Of a stretch of 64,000 nt of DNA, positions 40,965 to 50,877 are shown in pieces. Positions within the stretch are counted from its first letter, which is position 1, and every line of letters starts with the position of its first letter. The stretch spans positions 3,162,001 to 3,226,000 of the forward strand of contig NZ_CP073089.1 of NCBI RefSeq assembly GCF_018137945.1. The letters run 5' to 3'. The DNA is from Brevibacterium sp. W7.2 (lineage in GTDB: Bacteria > Actinomycetota > Actinomycetes > Actinomycetales > Brevibacteriaceae). Under the pieces are notes generated by a model. It saw nothing but the letters and a program-made list of their open reading frames with translations, had not been told where the DNA came from and did not search any database. A program made the translations under genes and the position numbers.

Positions 40965-42380
40965 TCACCAGGAGATGACGTGCGGGACGCTCACCTGCTT
41001 GAGGCCCTCGAGACCGAACTCGAGGCCGTAACCGGACTTCTTGACACCGCCGAAGGGCACGCGAGGATCGATGGCGCCGTGCTTGTTGATCCACGTCGAG
41101 CCGGCTTCGAGTCGCGCCGCGACCCGCTTGGCCTCGTCGAGGTCGGACCCCCACACCGAGGAGCCGAGCCCCACTTCGAGCTCGTTGGCCCAGGTGATCG
41201 CCTGGTCGAGGTCGGTGTACTTGATGATCGGCAGGGCGGGACCGAACTGCTCCTCGGCCACGAGCGGGTTGTCGTTGTCGATGTCGGCGACGATCGTCGT
41301 CGGGTAGAAGTATCCCGACTGGCCCTCCTGCGGGTCTCCGCCGACGAGCACCGTCGCTCCCCCGTCCTTTGCCGCCTGCACGAGACGGGCGACGATGTCG
41401 TACTGCTGCTTGTTCTGCAGAGGACCGAGCACGTTGTTCTCGTCAAGGCCGACACCCATCGGCATCTGCGCGGCGACCTCGACGAGGGCGTCGCAGACCT
41501 CCTGGTAGAGGGACTCGGGGACGTAGAGTCGCTTCATCGCCGCACAGGTCTGACCGGTGTTGATGAACGCGCCCCAGAAGAGGTCGGTGGCGATTGCCTT
41601 GGGGTCCGCGTCCTCGAGGACGATGCCCGCGTCATTGCCGCCGAGCTCGAGGGTGAGCCGGGCGAGGTTGTCAGCGGCCGAGCGCATGATCGCCTGCCCG
41701 GTCTTCGTCGAGCCGGTGAACATGATCTTGTCGACGTCGTCGTGGTCGGTCAGCGCCGCACCGACGGCCCCGTCACCGGCGACGACGGAGAGCACGTCGG
41801 CGGGCAGCACCTGATTGATGACGGCGATGAGGCCCTGGACCGACAGCGGTGTGTACTCCGAGGGCTTGACGACGACGGCGTTGCCCATCTTCAGGGCCGG
41901 GGCGAGCTGCCACACGGTGATCATCATCGGCCAGTTCCACGGACCGACGGCGCCGACGACGCCGACCGGGTCGTAGACGAGTTCGGCGTGCGTGCCGTCC
42001 TCGTCGACGAGGACCTCGGGTTCGAGCACGAAGGCCGCGTTCGCCCGCAGCCACGCCGCGCAGGCGCCGACCTCGAAGCGCGCGTTGGGCCCGTTGAGCG
42101 GCTTGCCCGCCTCGCGGGAGAGCAGCTGTGCGAGCGCCTCGGCGGAGGCCTCGATGGCGTCGGCGGCCTTGTTGAGCAGGTCGTTGCGTTCGGCGACGGG
42201 GCGCGAGGCCCACGCCGGCTGCGCTGCGACCGCGGCGCTGACGGCCGCGTCGATGTCGGCGACGGTGCCCTCGTGGGTGCAGCCGATGACATCACCGGTC
42301 GCCGGGTCGGTGATCTCGCGACCCGCCGGGTCGTTGATCGCGGCGAGCAGTCCATCGTAGGTCGTGAGGTCGGTGCTCAT
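40965..42380 (-). CDS. Aldehyde dehydrogenase (NAD(P)+)
   Basis: A 471-residue ALDH. It shows 'VVGAVGPWNWPMMITVWQLAPALKMGNAVVVKPSEYTPLS' for cofactor binding, 'ELGGNDAGI' with the general-base Glu, and the nucleophile Cys279 in NTGQTCAAMKRL. It oxidises an aldehyde to the acid in the cytoplasm. It lies with an amine permease, two regulators and a copper amine oxidase, so the likely substrate is the aldehyde from that oxidase (phenylacetaldehyde or 4-hydroxyphenylacetaldehyde, as for FeaB). The AAGGAG site fixes the ATG at 42380; the frame upstream is non-coding. Confidence 0.93.
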   Translation of the reverse strand: MSTDLTTYDGLLAAINDPAGREITDPATGDVIGCTHEGTVADIDAAVSAAVAAQPAWASRPVAERNDLLNKAADAIEASAEALAQLLSREAGKPLNGPNARFEVGACAAWLRANAAFVLEPEVLVDEDGTHAELVYDPVGVVGAVGPWNWPMMITVWQLAPALKMGNAVVVKPSEYTPLSVQGLIAVINQVLPADVLSVVAGDGAVGAALTDHDDVDKIMFTGSTKTGQAIMRSAADNLARLTLELGGNDAGIVLEDADPKAIATDLFWGAFINTGQTCAAMKRLYVPESLYQEVCDALVEVAAQMPMGVGLDENNVLGPLQNKQQYDIVARLVQAAKDGGATVLVGGDPQEGQSGYFYPTTIVADIDNDNPLVAEEQFGPALPIIKYTDLDQAITWANELEVGLGSSVWGSDLDEAKRVAARLEAGSTWINKHGAIDPRVPFGGVKKSGYGLEFGLEGLKQVSVPHVISW

Positions 42381-42503
42381 GATGCTCCTTCGGTTCGGAT
42401 TCGGTGAGTGGGACGGGTGCGGTCGGGTGGAAGCCAACGGTCGGGTCGACGCCGACTGTCAGGGTCGCGGGGTCTCATGCAGATCCTCGTCTCATGCAGG
42501 TCC

Positions 42504-44093
42504 TCATCCCAGACTTCCACCGGATCCGATTCCTGCATAGAGCTCGGGCCGGCTGCCGCGCAGCCAGAAGGCCCAGAGGGTGCCGATGAGCCCGGGCACG
42601 AGGACGAGGAGCGGCAGCAGCCACGAGAGCACGGTCGGCTCCGTCGTGCCGATGAGGACGTCGAAGTTCGCGACGATCGCGAAGAAGAGGACGAAGAGTC
42701 CGATGGCCGCGATGCCGGGCGCGATGAGCCGAACCCACGTCGAGTACTCCGCGCGCTGGGTTCGGAGGAACCCGATGACGGCGAGCGCGGTGAGCGCCAT
42801 GAGCAGGACGAGGCCGAACGCCCCCATGTTCGTCAGCCACGTGAAGAGGGTGACGACGGGGAAGAGCGGATCCGTGCTGCTGGCGCCCGCGGCCGCGAAG
42901 ACGAGGATGACGATGAGGGCGAGCGCCGACTGCGTGAGCGATCCCGCGACGGGCGCGCCTGACCGTCGTGAAGTGCGGGCGAGGAACGACGGGAGCACAC
43001 TGTCGCGGCCGAGGGCGAAGAAGTACCGGGCGACGATGTTGTGGAACGCGACGAGAGCGGCGAGCAGCGAGGTGAGGAAGAGGAGGTTCGCGAGGTCGAC
43101 GAACCACACCGGGGCGTGCTCGCCGAGGTAGGCGAACATGAGATCGGGACCGAGCTCCTGGGCGCGGGGCACGAGCTGCGAGGGACCTTCGGCCATGACC
43201 ATCGCCCAGCCGGAGAAGGCGTAGAAGACGGCGATGAGGCACACCGCGATGATCGTCGCCCGTCCGGCCGTGCGCTTGGGATCCTTGACCTCCTCGTTGT
43301 AGATCGCCCCGGACTCGAAGCCCATGAACGCCGCGATCGAGAATGCGAGCACCGCGCCGATCCCCGGGACGAAGAGGTCACCGGGGGCGAAGCCGGCCGT
43401 CGACAGCCCCTCGGGGCTGTTCGAGAGTCCGATGACGTCGTAGATGACGACGACGAGGAACTCCGTGGTGACGATGATGCCGAGGATCTTCGCGGAGAAA
43501 TCGACCCGGGCGATGCCCATGAGACCGACGACGACCCAGCCGATGAGCGCGCACACGACCCACGAGACGGTGAGCCCGAAGAACGAGTTCAGGAGTGAGG
43601 AGAAGACGAAGCCGAACATCCCGACGATGCCGATCTGCATCGCGTTGTACGACATGAGCGCCGTCAGCGCGGCTCCGACGCCGATCCGCTTGCCCAGCCC
43701 CTTGGCGATGTAGGCGAAGAACGCGCCCGCATTGTGGACGTGCTGGCTCATCGCCCCGTAGCCGATCGCGAAGAGGATGAGGATGACGCCGAGGATGATG
43801 AATGACAGCGGGATCCCGAGGAGTCCGGTGACCGCGAAGTTGCTCGGCAGTCCGCCGGCGGCGACCGTCAGCGGCGCCGAGGCGGCGATGATCATGAAGA
43901 CGAGTGCCGGGGTGCCGATCCTCCGCGCATCGAGGCTCGCAGCCGCCGGACCGTGACCGTGCGAACGCACGGGACCGTTTGAGTGACCGATGCCGCTGCG
44001 ATCACCAGGGCCGCCCGGACCACCAGCGCCGCCGGCATGGCCGGAACTGCTGGACTGGCCGGGGCCGTGGGAATTCCCGGTGGCAGCGCTCAT
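42504..44093 (-). CDS. APC-superfamily amino acid/amine permease
   Basis: A 529-residue permease with about 12-14 helices. TM1 carries 'APLTVAAGGLPSNFAVTG', the substrate-backbone motif of the APC family, and 'FMGFESGAIYNEEVKDPKRT' is the conserved TM6-loop segment. The first ~50 residues are an unusual hydrophilic Gly/His/Ser-rich tail. The ATG at 44093 follows GAGGTGA. The cluster suggests uptake of an aromatic amine or its parent amino acid. It precedes the aldehyde dehydrogenase by 123 bp on the same strand. Confidence 0.9.
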   Translation of the reverse strand: MSAATGNSHGPGQSSSSGHAGGAGGPGGPGDRSGIGHSNGPVRSHGHGPAAASLDARRIGTPALVFMIIAASAPLTVAAGGLPSNFAVTGLLGIPLSFIILGVILILFAIGYGAMSQHVHNAGAFFAYIAKGLGKRIGVGAALTALMSYNAMQIGIVGMFGFVFSSLLNSFFGLTVSWVVCALIGWVVVGLMGIARVDFSAKILGIIVTTEFLVVVIYDVIGLSNSPEGLSTAGFAPGDLFVPGIGAVLAFSIAAFMGFESGAIYNEEVKDPKRTAGRATIIAVCLIAVFYAFSGWAMVMAEGPSQLVPRAQELGPDLMFAYLGEHAPVWFVDLANLLFLTSLLAALVAFHNIVARYFFALGRDSVLPSFLARTSRRSGAPVAGSLTQSALALIVILVFAAAGASSTDPLFPVVTLFTWLTNMGAFGLVLLMALTALAVIGFLRTQRAEYSTWVRLIAPGIAAIGLFVLFFAIVANFDVLIGTTEPTVLSWLLPLLVLVPGLIGTLWAFWLRGSRPELYAGIGSGGSLG

Positions 44094-44246
44094 GTCGTTC
44101 ACCTCACAGACGTCATTGTTCTCCCCACCCTGCCGCGCCACCAGCCGGCGCGTCTTGGCTTTCCGAGCAGTCCCCTTGACCTCCCGTGCACAGCCTCACC
44201 CGGCGGCCAGGGTCACCCGGCAACCTGGGTCACGCAACGACAGTGG

Positions 44247-45179
44247 TCATTCGAGGTGGGTGCGGCGGAAGACGGCGGGCGGCTGACCGACGACCTTGCG
44301 GAAGAGGCGGGAGAAGTGCGCCGGATCAGGCAGCCCCCACCGCGCGCCGATCGCGGCGACCGGCACGTGCCTCTGCAGGGGATCGGCGAGGTCGACCCGG
44401 CAGCGGTCGATGCGCCGTCGGCGGATCTCCCCGGCCACACTCTCCCCACCGGCGAACAGCTGGTGGAGGGCGCGCACGGACATAAAGTGCGCGGCTGCGA
44501 TCGTCGCCGGTGACAGCGTCGGATCGCCGAGGTGGTCGTCGATGTGGGCGATGACCTGAGTCCACAGCCGCTGTCGCTCATCGGGCACCTCGGCGCCGTC
44601 GCTGAGCTCATCGGCCATGACCGTCGTGAGCAGGTCGACGATATTGCCGGCGAACCTGATCCCCACCGAGCGGGTCAGGGTCGGCAGCATCGTGCCGGCG
44701 CGGACGATGACATCGGAGACGACGGCGCCGAGGTCGTGGCCGGCGCCGATCGCCGTCGCCGTGAGCTGGGCGACGCTGTCCTGCGGCAGGGTGACCCGCG
44801 ACTGCGGGAACATCATGACGTACGACGTCGAGTCGGTGTCGAAGCTGAGCGTGTACGGCCGGGACGTGTCGTAGAGGGCGAGAGTGCCCGGCGCCAAAGG
44901 CACTTCGCGGCCGTCCTGGACGAGGAGACCGTGCCCGCTGACCTGGAGGGAGACCTTGTAGTAGTCCTCTCCCCCGCCGGCGATGAGCCGCGGGGTGCGC
45001 AGCACCGCGTGGGGGTTGGCGCAGATGTGGGACATGACGACGGCGTCGTAGTCTCGGGCGCTGATCGAGCCGGCGAAGGCTCCGCGGCGCTGCGGGTCGG
45101 TCTCGAGCGGCACGAACGAGTCGGAGACGAGGCTGCGCCAATCGTCGAAGTCCGCGGCCGTGCTCTCCATCAGCGTCAT
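44247..45179 (-). CDS. AraC-family regulator, FeaR-like
   Basis: A 310-residue regulator. Residues ~10-190 form an AraC-binding-like (cupin_6) sensor as in FeaR, the activator of tyramine/phenylethylamine genes. Residues ~205-305 contain two helix-turn-helices, with 'LSPATIAAAHFMSVRALHQLF' and 'GLPDPAHFSRLFRKVVG'. The ATG at 45179 is preferred to a GTG at 45188 because AGGTGA is then correctly spaced; it begins five bases after the stop of the TetR gene. The position strongly suggests control of the amine-oxidase cluster. Confidence 0.9.
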   Translation of the reverse strand: MTLMESTAADFDDWRSLVSDSFVPLETDPQRRGAFAGSISARDYDAVVMSHICANPHAVLRTPRLIAGGGEDYYKVSLQVSGHGLLVQDGREVPLAPGTLALYDTSRPYTLSFDTDSTSYVMMFPQSRVTLPQDSVAQLTATAIGAGHDLGAVVSDVIVRAGTMLPTLTRSVGIRFAGNIVDLLTTVMADELSDGAEVPDERQRLWTQVIAHIDDHLGDPTLSPATIAAAHFMSVRALHQLFAGGESVAGEIRRRRIDRCRVDLADPLQRHVPVAAIGARWGLPDPAHFSRLFRKVVGQPPAVFRRTHLE

Positions 45180-45184
45180 CGCTC

Positions 45185-45844
45185 TCACCTGCCTGCCTGT
45201 GCCGTTTCCTTGGATTCGCGCGTTCCGGTTGCGAGATGCCGGGTTCCGACATGCCTGGTGTCGAGCCGCGCGATGAGGTAGCTCAGCTGGGTCCGGAATC
45301 CCTCGAAGTCGAAGCTCTCCCCGCCGAGGATCGACGTCGTCTGCGCCCCGTAGAGGTAGGTGAGGAGGATGTCGGTCTCGACGTCGATGCTGACTTCAGC
45401 GGAGATCTCCCCCGCAGCGGCCGCCTCGGCGAGCCACCCGCGGATCCACTCCCGCCAGCGGGCCATCGTCGCCCGCACCTCGCGGGCCCGGACCGGATCC
45501 TGGGCCACCTCGGCGAGGAAGGAGAGGACGACGCGGGCCTCGTCGCGGAGCTCGGGGGTGAGGGGAACGACCTCGGCGGCGAACGCGTGCAGCGCGGTCA
45601 GCCCGCTCCGGCCCGCCGTGGCGATGACGACGCGGCGATTCGTCGCCTCGTAGACGTCGACATAGGTCGCGGCGAGGAGGTCGGCCTTCGACCCGAAGTA
45701 GGACTTGACGACGCCGTTGGCGAACCCCGCCTCGGCGGCGATGTCGCGCATCGTCGCCCCCGGCAGGCCCTGGCGCGCGATGATCCGCATCGTCGCGTCG
45801 ACGATGTCGCGGCGACGCTGGGCGTAGTCGACGATCTTCGGCAC
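45185..45844 (-). CDS. TetR-family transcriptional regulator
   Basis: A 219-residue TetR protein: N-terminal helix-turn-helix 'GATMRDIAAEAGFANGVVKSYFGSKADLL' and a helical ligand domain (TetR_C_6/BetI-like). GTG start behind GGATGGAG. It is transcribed divergently from the amine oxidase, with a 122-bp shared promoter region that holds an imperfect GTGA-N6-TCAC palindrome. It is translationally close to the following AraC gene, so the two regulators are probably made together. Confidence 0.93.
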   Translation of the reverse strand: MPKIVDYAQRRRDIVDATMRIIARQGLPGATMRDIAAEAGFANGVVKSYFGSKADLLAATYVDVYEATNRRVVIATAGRSGLTALHAFAAEVVPLTPELRDEARVVLSFLAEVAQDPVRAREVRATMARWREWIRGWLAEAAAAGEISAEVSIDVETDILLTYLYGAQTTSILGGESFDFEGFRTQLSYLIARLDTRHVGTRHLATGTRESKETAQAGR

Positions 45845-45860
45845 CGGTGCTCCATCCCCA

Positions 45861-45907
45861 TTGACTTTATTTCCTACGAGTGTAGATTATAACGTGATCC
45901 GGCTCAC
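45861..45907 (+). promoter_or_regulatory. Amine oxidase promoter with candidate TetR operator
   Basis: TTGACT (45861-45866) and TAGATT (45883-45888) are spaced by 16 bases. GTGATCCGGCTCAC (45894-45907), palindromic in six of seven pairs, falls at the expected transcription start. A TetR protein bound there would block initiation. Confidence 0.55.
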
Positions 45908-45966
45908 GCCAACCCCTGATCGCCAACCCCCAGATTCCTGGAACCCTCAGACCGCAGAGGTGGACG

Positions 45967-47871
45967 ATGACTCCCCAGACCCCCTACTCCCTGGCCACGG
46001 ATGACGAGATGACGACGGTCGTCGACACGCTCCGCGACGCCGATCTCTTCCCCGCCGCGGCGCGGATCGCCTACCTCGGGCTCCTCGATCCCGTCCGCGG
46101 CACCGCGCGCGACGCCAGCACCGTCGATCGCCGGTTCCGCGTCCTCGTCAGCGACAAGGAAGCCGGCACCGCCCGTGACATCGTCGTGTCCGCGACCCAC
46201 CGCAGCGTCGAATCCGTCACCGAGGTCGACTCCGCCGTCGCCGGCGAGTTCCCCGTCATGGAAGAGGAGTTCGAGATCGTCGAACAGGTGCTCAGCGAGG
46301 ATCCCGCGTGGCAGGAGGCGATCGCCCGGCGCGGTCTCGCCCTCGACGAGGTCCGGGTCGCTCCCCTGTCGGCCGGTGTCTTCGAATACCCCGACGAGGC
46401 GGGACGGCGGATCCTCCGCGGGCTCGCGTTCCACCAGCAGCACGCCTCCGACAGCGCGTGGGCGCACCCCATCGACGGCCTCGTCGCCTACGTCGATGTG
46501 ACGAACCGCAGCGTCGACCAGGTCCTCGACCTCGAGGACGTGCCGATCCCGGCCGAGCACGGCAACTACACCGACCCCGAGCTCACCGGTCCGCTGCGCA
46601 CGACACAGAAGCCGATCTCGATCACCCAGCCCGAGGGACCGAGCTTCACCGTCACCGACGGCAACCACATCGACTGGGAGAAGTGGTCCTTCGACGTCGG
46701 CTTCGACATGCGCGAGGGTCTCGTCCTCCACAACATCGCGTTCACCGACGGGGATGAGACCCGGCGGATCCTCGACCGGGCCGCGATCGCGGAGATGGTC
46801 GTCCCCTACGGCGATCCCTCCCCGGTGCGGTCGTGGCAGAACTACTTCGACACCGGCGAATACCTCGTCGGCCAGTGGGCGAACTCGCTCGAACTCGGGT
46901 GCGACTGCCTCGGCGACATCACCTACCTCTCCCCGTGGGTCGTCAACAACCTCGGCGAGCCGCGGCAGATCCGCAACGGCATCTGCATGCACGAGGAGGA
47001 TGCCGGGGTGCTCGCGAAGCATTCGGACCTGTGGTCGGGGGTCGCCTACACGCGGCGCAACCGGCGCTTCGTCGTCTCGTTCTTCACCACCGTCGGCAAC
47101 TACGACTACGGGTTCTACTGGTACCTCTACCTCGACGGGACGATCGAGTTCGAGGCGAAGGCGACGGGCGTGGTCTTCACCTCGGCGCTGCCGAACGGCT
47201 CGACGGACTTCGCCTCGGAGATCGCACCGGGGCTCGGCGCCCCGTTCCACCAGCATCTCTTCGGCGCCCGCCTCGACTTCGCCCTCGACGGCGGCGGCTG
47301 CCGGGTCGAGGAGGAGGACGTCGTCCGGCTGCCGGTCTCGGATGAGAACCCGCGCGGCAACGCCTTCACCCGCAAGCGCACCCTGCTCGCCACGGAGCTC
47401 GCGGCCCAGCGCGACGCCGACCAGTCGGTGGCCCGGACGTGGGTGGTGTCGAACCCGGAGTCGATCAACCGCCTCGGCGAGCCCGTCGCCTACAAACTCC
47501 ATCCGGCCGGTCTGCCGACGCTGCTCGCCGCCGAGGAGTCCTCGGTCCACAAGCGGGCGACGTTCGCGTCGAAGGCGCTGTGGGTGAGCCAGTACGACGT
47601 CGACGAGCGGTACCCGACCGGCGATTTCCCCAACCAGCACGCCGGTCATGCCGGCCTGCCGACATGGACGCAGGCCGACCGCAGCGTCGACGGTGAGGAC
47701 ATCGTCGTGTGGCACACGTTCGGGCTCACGCACTTTCCACGCGTCGAGGACTGGCCGATCATGCCCGTCGATACCGTCGGCTTCAAGCTGCGCCCCGAGG
47801 GCTTCTTCGACCGCTCCCCCGTCCTCGACGTGCCGGCCCCCGACTCCGGCGGCCACTGCTGCGCGGAGTGA
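45967..47871 (+). CDS. Copper-containing primary-amine oxidase (phenylethylamine/tyramine type)
   Basis: A 634-residue copper amine oxidase that converts primary amines to aldehydes plus NH3 and H2O2. All key residues are in place and aligned in number with the Arthrobacter globiformis phenylethylamine oxidase: catalytic base Asp295 (YFDTGEYL), topaquinone precursor Tyr379 in NYDYG, copper ligands His428 and His430 (FHQHLFG) and His589 ([10 protein letters not shown]). No signal peptide, so cytoplasmic. The start follows AGAGGTGG. Together with the aldehyde dehydrogenase, permease and FeaR-like regulator it forms an aromatic-amine catabolic module. Confidence 0.95.
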   Translation: MTPQTPYSLATDDEMTTVVDTLRDADLFPAAARIAYLGLLDPVRGTARDASTVDRRFRVLVSDKEAGTARDIVVSATHRSVESVTEVDSAVAGEFPVMEEEFEIVEQVLSEDPAWQEAIARRGLALDEVRVAPLSAGVFEYPDEAGRRILRGLAFHQQHASDSAWAHPIDGLVAYVDVTNRSVDQVLDLEDVPIPAEHGNYTDPELTGPLRTTQKPISITQPEGPSFTVTDGNHIDWEKWSFDVGFDMREGLVLHNIAFTDGDETRRILDRAAIAEMVVPYGDPSPVRSWQNYFDTGEYLVGQWANSLELGCDCLGDITYLSPWVVNNLGEPRQIRNGICMHEEDAGVLAKHSDLWSGVAYTRRNRRFVVSFFTTVGNYDYGFYWYLYLDGTIEFEAKATGVVFTSALPNGSTDFASEIAPGLGAPFHQHLFGARLDFALDGGGCRVEEEDVVRLPVSDENPRGNAFTRKRTLLATELAAQRDADQSVARTWVVSNPESINRLGEPVAYKLHPAGLPTLLAAEESSVHKRATFASKALWVSQYDVDERYPTGDFPNQHAGHAGLPTWTQADRSVDGEDIVVWHTFGLTHFPRVEDWPIMPVDTVGFKLRPEGFFDRSPVLDVPAPDSGGHCCAE

Positions 47872-47891
47872 GGGGCGGGCGGGTCACACGA

Positions 47892-49430
47892 TCAGAGAGA
47901 GACCCCGAAGACGACTGGAACCAGCGTATACATGACGATCATGATCAACCCGAGTGAGATGACGTTCAACCACAGTCCCGCACGCATCATCTGCTTGATG
48001 GAGACTTCACCCGTGCCGAACGCCACGGCGTTGGAGGGCGTCGCGACTGGAAGCATGTAGGCGGAGCAGACAGCGAGGGTCACCGCAATCGTCATGAATA
48101 GCGGATCGAGGCCGACCCCCACCGCGACGGCACCGAAGATCGGCAGGAACGCCGCTGCGGTAGCGGTGTTCGATGTCAGCTCGGTCAAGCCGAGACCTAC
48201 GACAATGACTGCGACGATGATCAGCCATGGGGGCAGGCCCGTCAGACCGGCAACCTGCTCTCCCACCCATCCTGAGAAACCCGTGGCAGTGAACATCGCC
48301 GACAGGGACAGGCCTCCGCCGAAGAGCAGCAGCAGGCCCCAGGGGACCTCCTTCGCGTCCGACCATCGCAACAGCGCCCGCCCGTCGCTGCCGTTCGTGC
48401 CGCCCCCAGCGGGCACGATGAAACAGGCGATCGCCGCAGCCATTGCAACCTGCGCGTCATCGATTGACCCGAGAAAGGCGGCGTTGGCGGCCAGCCACGG
48501 AATCTGCGCGAGAAACGGAACAGCGACCCAGAAGAAGATCGCCACCAAGAAGATCACCGACACTCGGCGCTCCGCGGTGGTCATTCGCCCGAGTTTCGCG
48601 AGTTCCTCGCGGATCACACCCTCACCTCCTGGGAGCTTGTCGACCTCTGGACGGAACACCAATTTGGTGAGAACCGCCCATGCAATGAACAGCATGACGA
48701 TCGCCCACGGGATCCCGATGAGCATCCAGGTGCCGAACCCCATGTCGAAGTCATAGGCCTCACTGAGATAGCCCTTCATGAGCGCCATCGGGGGCTGGCC
48801 GATCAGCGTTGCCGTCGATCCGATCGTCACTCCGTAGGCAACACCGAGAAGCATCGACGCGGCGAACTTCGGACCGACTGCCTGCCTGTTCACTCTCCGC
48901 ACGAGATCGATGATCGAGACGGCGATGGGAACCATGATGACTGCGGTGGCGGTGTTCGAGACCCACGCAGAAACGAACGCAGAAGCAATCATGAGTCCGA
49001 GGACTATCTGCGATGGCTTGGTGCCCACCAGGCGAATGGTCACGAGCGCGACACGCAGGTGCAACCGAGACTTCTCAGCAGCCAGACCGAGTATGACGCC
49101 ACCCAGGACCAGGAAGATCACCGGATCGGCGTAAGGGGCCGCCACGGCTTTCATCTCTCCCATTCCGAACAGGGGAAACAGCACCAGCGGGAGAAGCGAA
49201 GTCACTGGGATGGGCGCAGCCTCGGTCATCCACCACAGCGCCATCCACAGCCCGCACCCGGCCACAGCCCGGCCCTCGAACGAGAGGGAGTCAGGCAGGA
49301 TTGCGGCGAGGACGAGACCAGCCAGCGGTCCAAGTGTGACGAGCCACCAGTTGCGCCTCCGTCCGCCGTCCAGCGTGTCTTCGGGGTTCGTCTCGTGGCT
49401 TCCCGTCCGATGCGTCGTTGCGTCAGTCAT
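47892..49430 (-). CDS. DASS-family sodium/dicarboxylate symporter (SLC13-like)
   Basis: A 512-residue membrane transporter with the two inverted-repeat signature motifs 'WVSNTATAVIMVPIA' and 'LTSNTATAAAFLPIF', the SNT sites that bind Na+ and carboxylate in VcINDY-type proteins. Likely substrates are succinate, malate, fumarate or a related di/tricarboxylate. It converges with the amine oxidase (20 bp) and is divergent from a LysR gene that probably controls it. Base composition is visibly less GC-rich than the flanking catabolic genes. Confidence 0.92.
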   Translation of the reverse strand: MTDATTHRTGSHETNPEDTLDGGRRRNWWLVTLGPLAGLVLAAILPDSLSFEGRAVAGCGLWMALWWMTEAAPIPVTSLLPLVLFPLFGMGEMKAVAAPYADPVIFLVLGGVILGLAAEKSRLHLRVALVTIRLVGTKPSQIVLGLMIASAFVSAWVSNTATAVIMVPIAVSIIDLVRRVNRQAVGPKFAASMLLGVAYGVTIGSTATLIGQPPMALMKGYLSEAYDFDMGFGTWMLIGIPWAIVMLFIAWAVLTKLVFRPEVDKLPGGEGVIREELAKLGRMTTAERRVSVIFLVAIFFWVAVPFLAQIPWLAANAAFLGSIDDAQVAMAAAIACFIVPAGGGTNGSDGRALLRWSDAKEVPWGLLLLFGGGLSLSAMFTATGFSGWVGEQVAGLTGLPPWLIIVAVIVVGLGLTELTSNTATAAAFLPIFGAVAVGVGLDPLFMTIAVTLAVCSAYMLPVATPSNAVAFGTGEVSIKQMMRAGLWLNVISLGLIMIVMYTLVPVVFGVSL

Positions 49431-49537
49431 GTCATCTCCCAGCTCGGTCCCCGCGCAGAATCACAGCGAGGATTCCCAGTGATCTCAATCACTGTAGAGT
49501 TGACGATCAAGATACAGAAGTACAGGTTTTTCCTCTT

Positions 49538-49558
49538 TTCATATGATGACGATATGAA
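49538..49558. promoter_or_regulatory. Candidate LysR operator in the DASS/LysR divergent region
   Basis: TTCATAT-GATGACG-ATATGAA is a perfect 7+7+7 inverted repeat about 80 bp before the lysR start and about 110 bp before the transporter start. Its size and dyad fit the T-N11-A class of LysR recognition sites. Confidence 0.65.
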
Positions 49559-49636
49559 TCGAGGTCCGAGAGGCCGTTCGGCAATGATCACGCCGGGCTT
49601 GATTTCTCGCGTGCGTCAACCGTGATTGGAACCCCT

Positions 49637-50560
49637 ATGGAACTGAGACACCTGCGCTATTTCCTTGCAGTGGCAGAGGAGAAGCATTTCGGGCGCGCTG
49701 CAGATCGACTGCACATGGCCCAGCCTCCGCTCTCCAACCAAATCAAACAGCTCGAAGCCGAACTCGGCACCACACTGTTCGAGCGAACGACGCGCAGAGT
49801 CGAGGTCACCGAGGCGGGGCTGCTCCTCATGGATCGAGCCCGGCAGCTGCTCTCCGACGTCGAAGCCGCAGAGTTCGACGTTGCGGAAGTGGGCCGCGGT
49901 GCCGCCGGTGTTCTCCGGGTCGGGTTCTCGGGAACGGCAACATACAGGCTCATGCCTGAGGTCGTCAGACGCGCGCAGACCGAGCTCCCCAATGTGCGTC
50001 TTCAGATCTCCGGTGAGATGCTCACACCCCAGATGGAGAACGCCCTGCTTGAGAACCGCATCGATATCGCTGTACTGCGGCCGCCAGTGCAATCGGGCGA
50101 ACTCATACTCGACGAGTTCGAACAGACTCCGATCGTGGCGATTCTCCCGATGAACCATCCCGCGATCTGCCGTTCTCCTCAAGGGCATCCGGTGAGCGTG
50201 GCAGAGTTGGCCGACACCGGCCTTGTCAGCTATCCCCGCTCTTCCACGGTGGCGTCTGCAGTCTGGGAGCTCTACCGACAACTGGGGTTCCGCCCTCGCA
50301 TCGTCCAGACCGCAACGGAGACCTCCACTCTCATTGCAATGGTCAGCGCCGGCTTGGGGGTCGCACTGATCCCGGATCCCTCAGGACTGCCATTGCGGAC
50401 ATCGATCGCTGTCCGACCGCTGGCTGAGCAGCTCACCATCGGCCTCGCCGTTGCCCGACGCGCTCACGGCGACCACGGAAGCCACGCCATCACGCCGCTC
50501 CAGTCGGCGTTTGCCAACCTGACCAGAGCTGCCTCCGCGCACCTGCGCGACAACGCCTGA
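49637..50560 (+). CDS. LysR-family transcriptional regulator
   Basis: A 307-residue LysR protein: N-terminal winged helix 'MELRHLRYFLAVAEEKHFGRAADRLH' with 'AQPPLSNQIKQLEAELGTTLFERTTR', then a two-lobed effector domain. It resembles the CatR/BenM/CbbR-like 'HFGRAA' subgroup. The ATG at 49637 fits the family N-terminus; a GTG five codons upstream is less likely. Divergent orientation and the palindrome between the genes point to control of the dicarboxylate transporter, with a pathway intermediate as inducer. Confidence 0.92.
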   Translation: MELRHLRYFLAVAEEKHFGRAADRLHMAQPPLSNQIKQLEAELGTTLFERTTRRVEVTEAGLLLMDRARQLLSDVEAAEFDVAEVGRGAAGVLRVGFSGTATYRLMPEVVRRAQTELPNVRLQISGEMLTPQMENALLENRIDIAVLRPPVQSGELILDEFEQTPIVAILPMNHPAICRSPQGHPVSVAELADTGLVSYPRSSTVASAVWELYRQLGFRPRIVQTATETSTLIAMVSAGLGVALIPDPSGLPLRTSIAVRPLAEQLTIGLAVARRAHGDHGSHAITPLQSAFANLTRAASAHLRDNA

Positions 50561-50877
50561 CAACGCGAGAAGACCACTGCTTCCCCAGGATCGATTGCGT
50601 CGGCAATCCCGCCCGGTCGCTGAGGAGACACGCTGGCTCCACCGGACGAGCACCGCTTCAGCCAGTGCTTCAACACCGCTCTGCGGTTCGGTCCGAAAGG
50701 TGCCGCAGCGGGACTCTCAGAGTGGCTGGGCCCGAGGCTCGTACCGGCGCGCACTCCACGGTGCTCACCGCCAGCTCGACCTCGGAATCCTGGCGCCCAC
50801 GTCGCTGCGGGTCACGGTCGGTGGTGTTCGGCTGTGGGGCTGCTTCGTCATCATCGACCCCTCGGCCTCAGCCGCCG
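50561..50877. other. Non-coding gap between convergent lysR and Fpg-like genes
   Basis: About 317 bp with no convincing gene on either strand: short open frames exist but lack ribosome sites, domain features and actinobacterial codon bias. No strong hairpin or repeat was seen. It may hold a decayed gene fragment. Confidence 0.5.
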
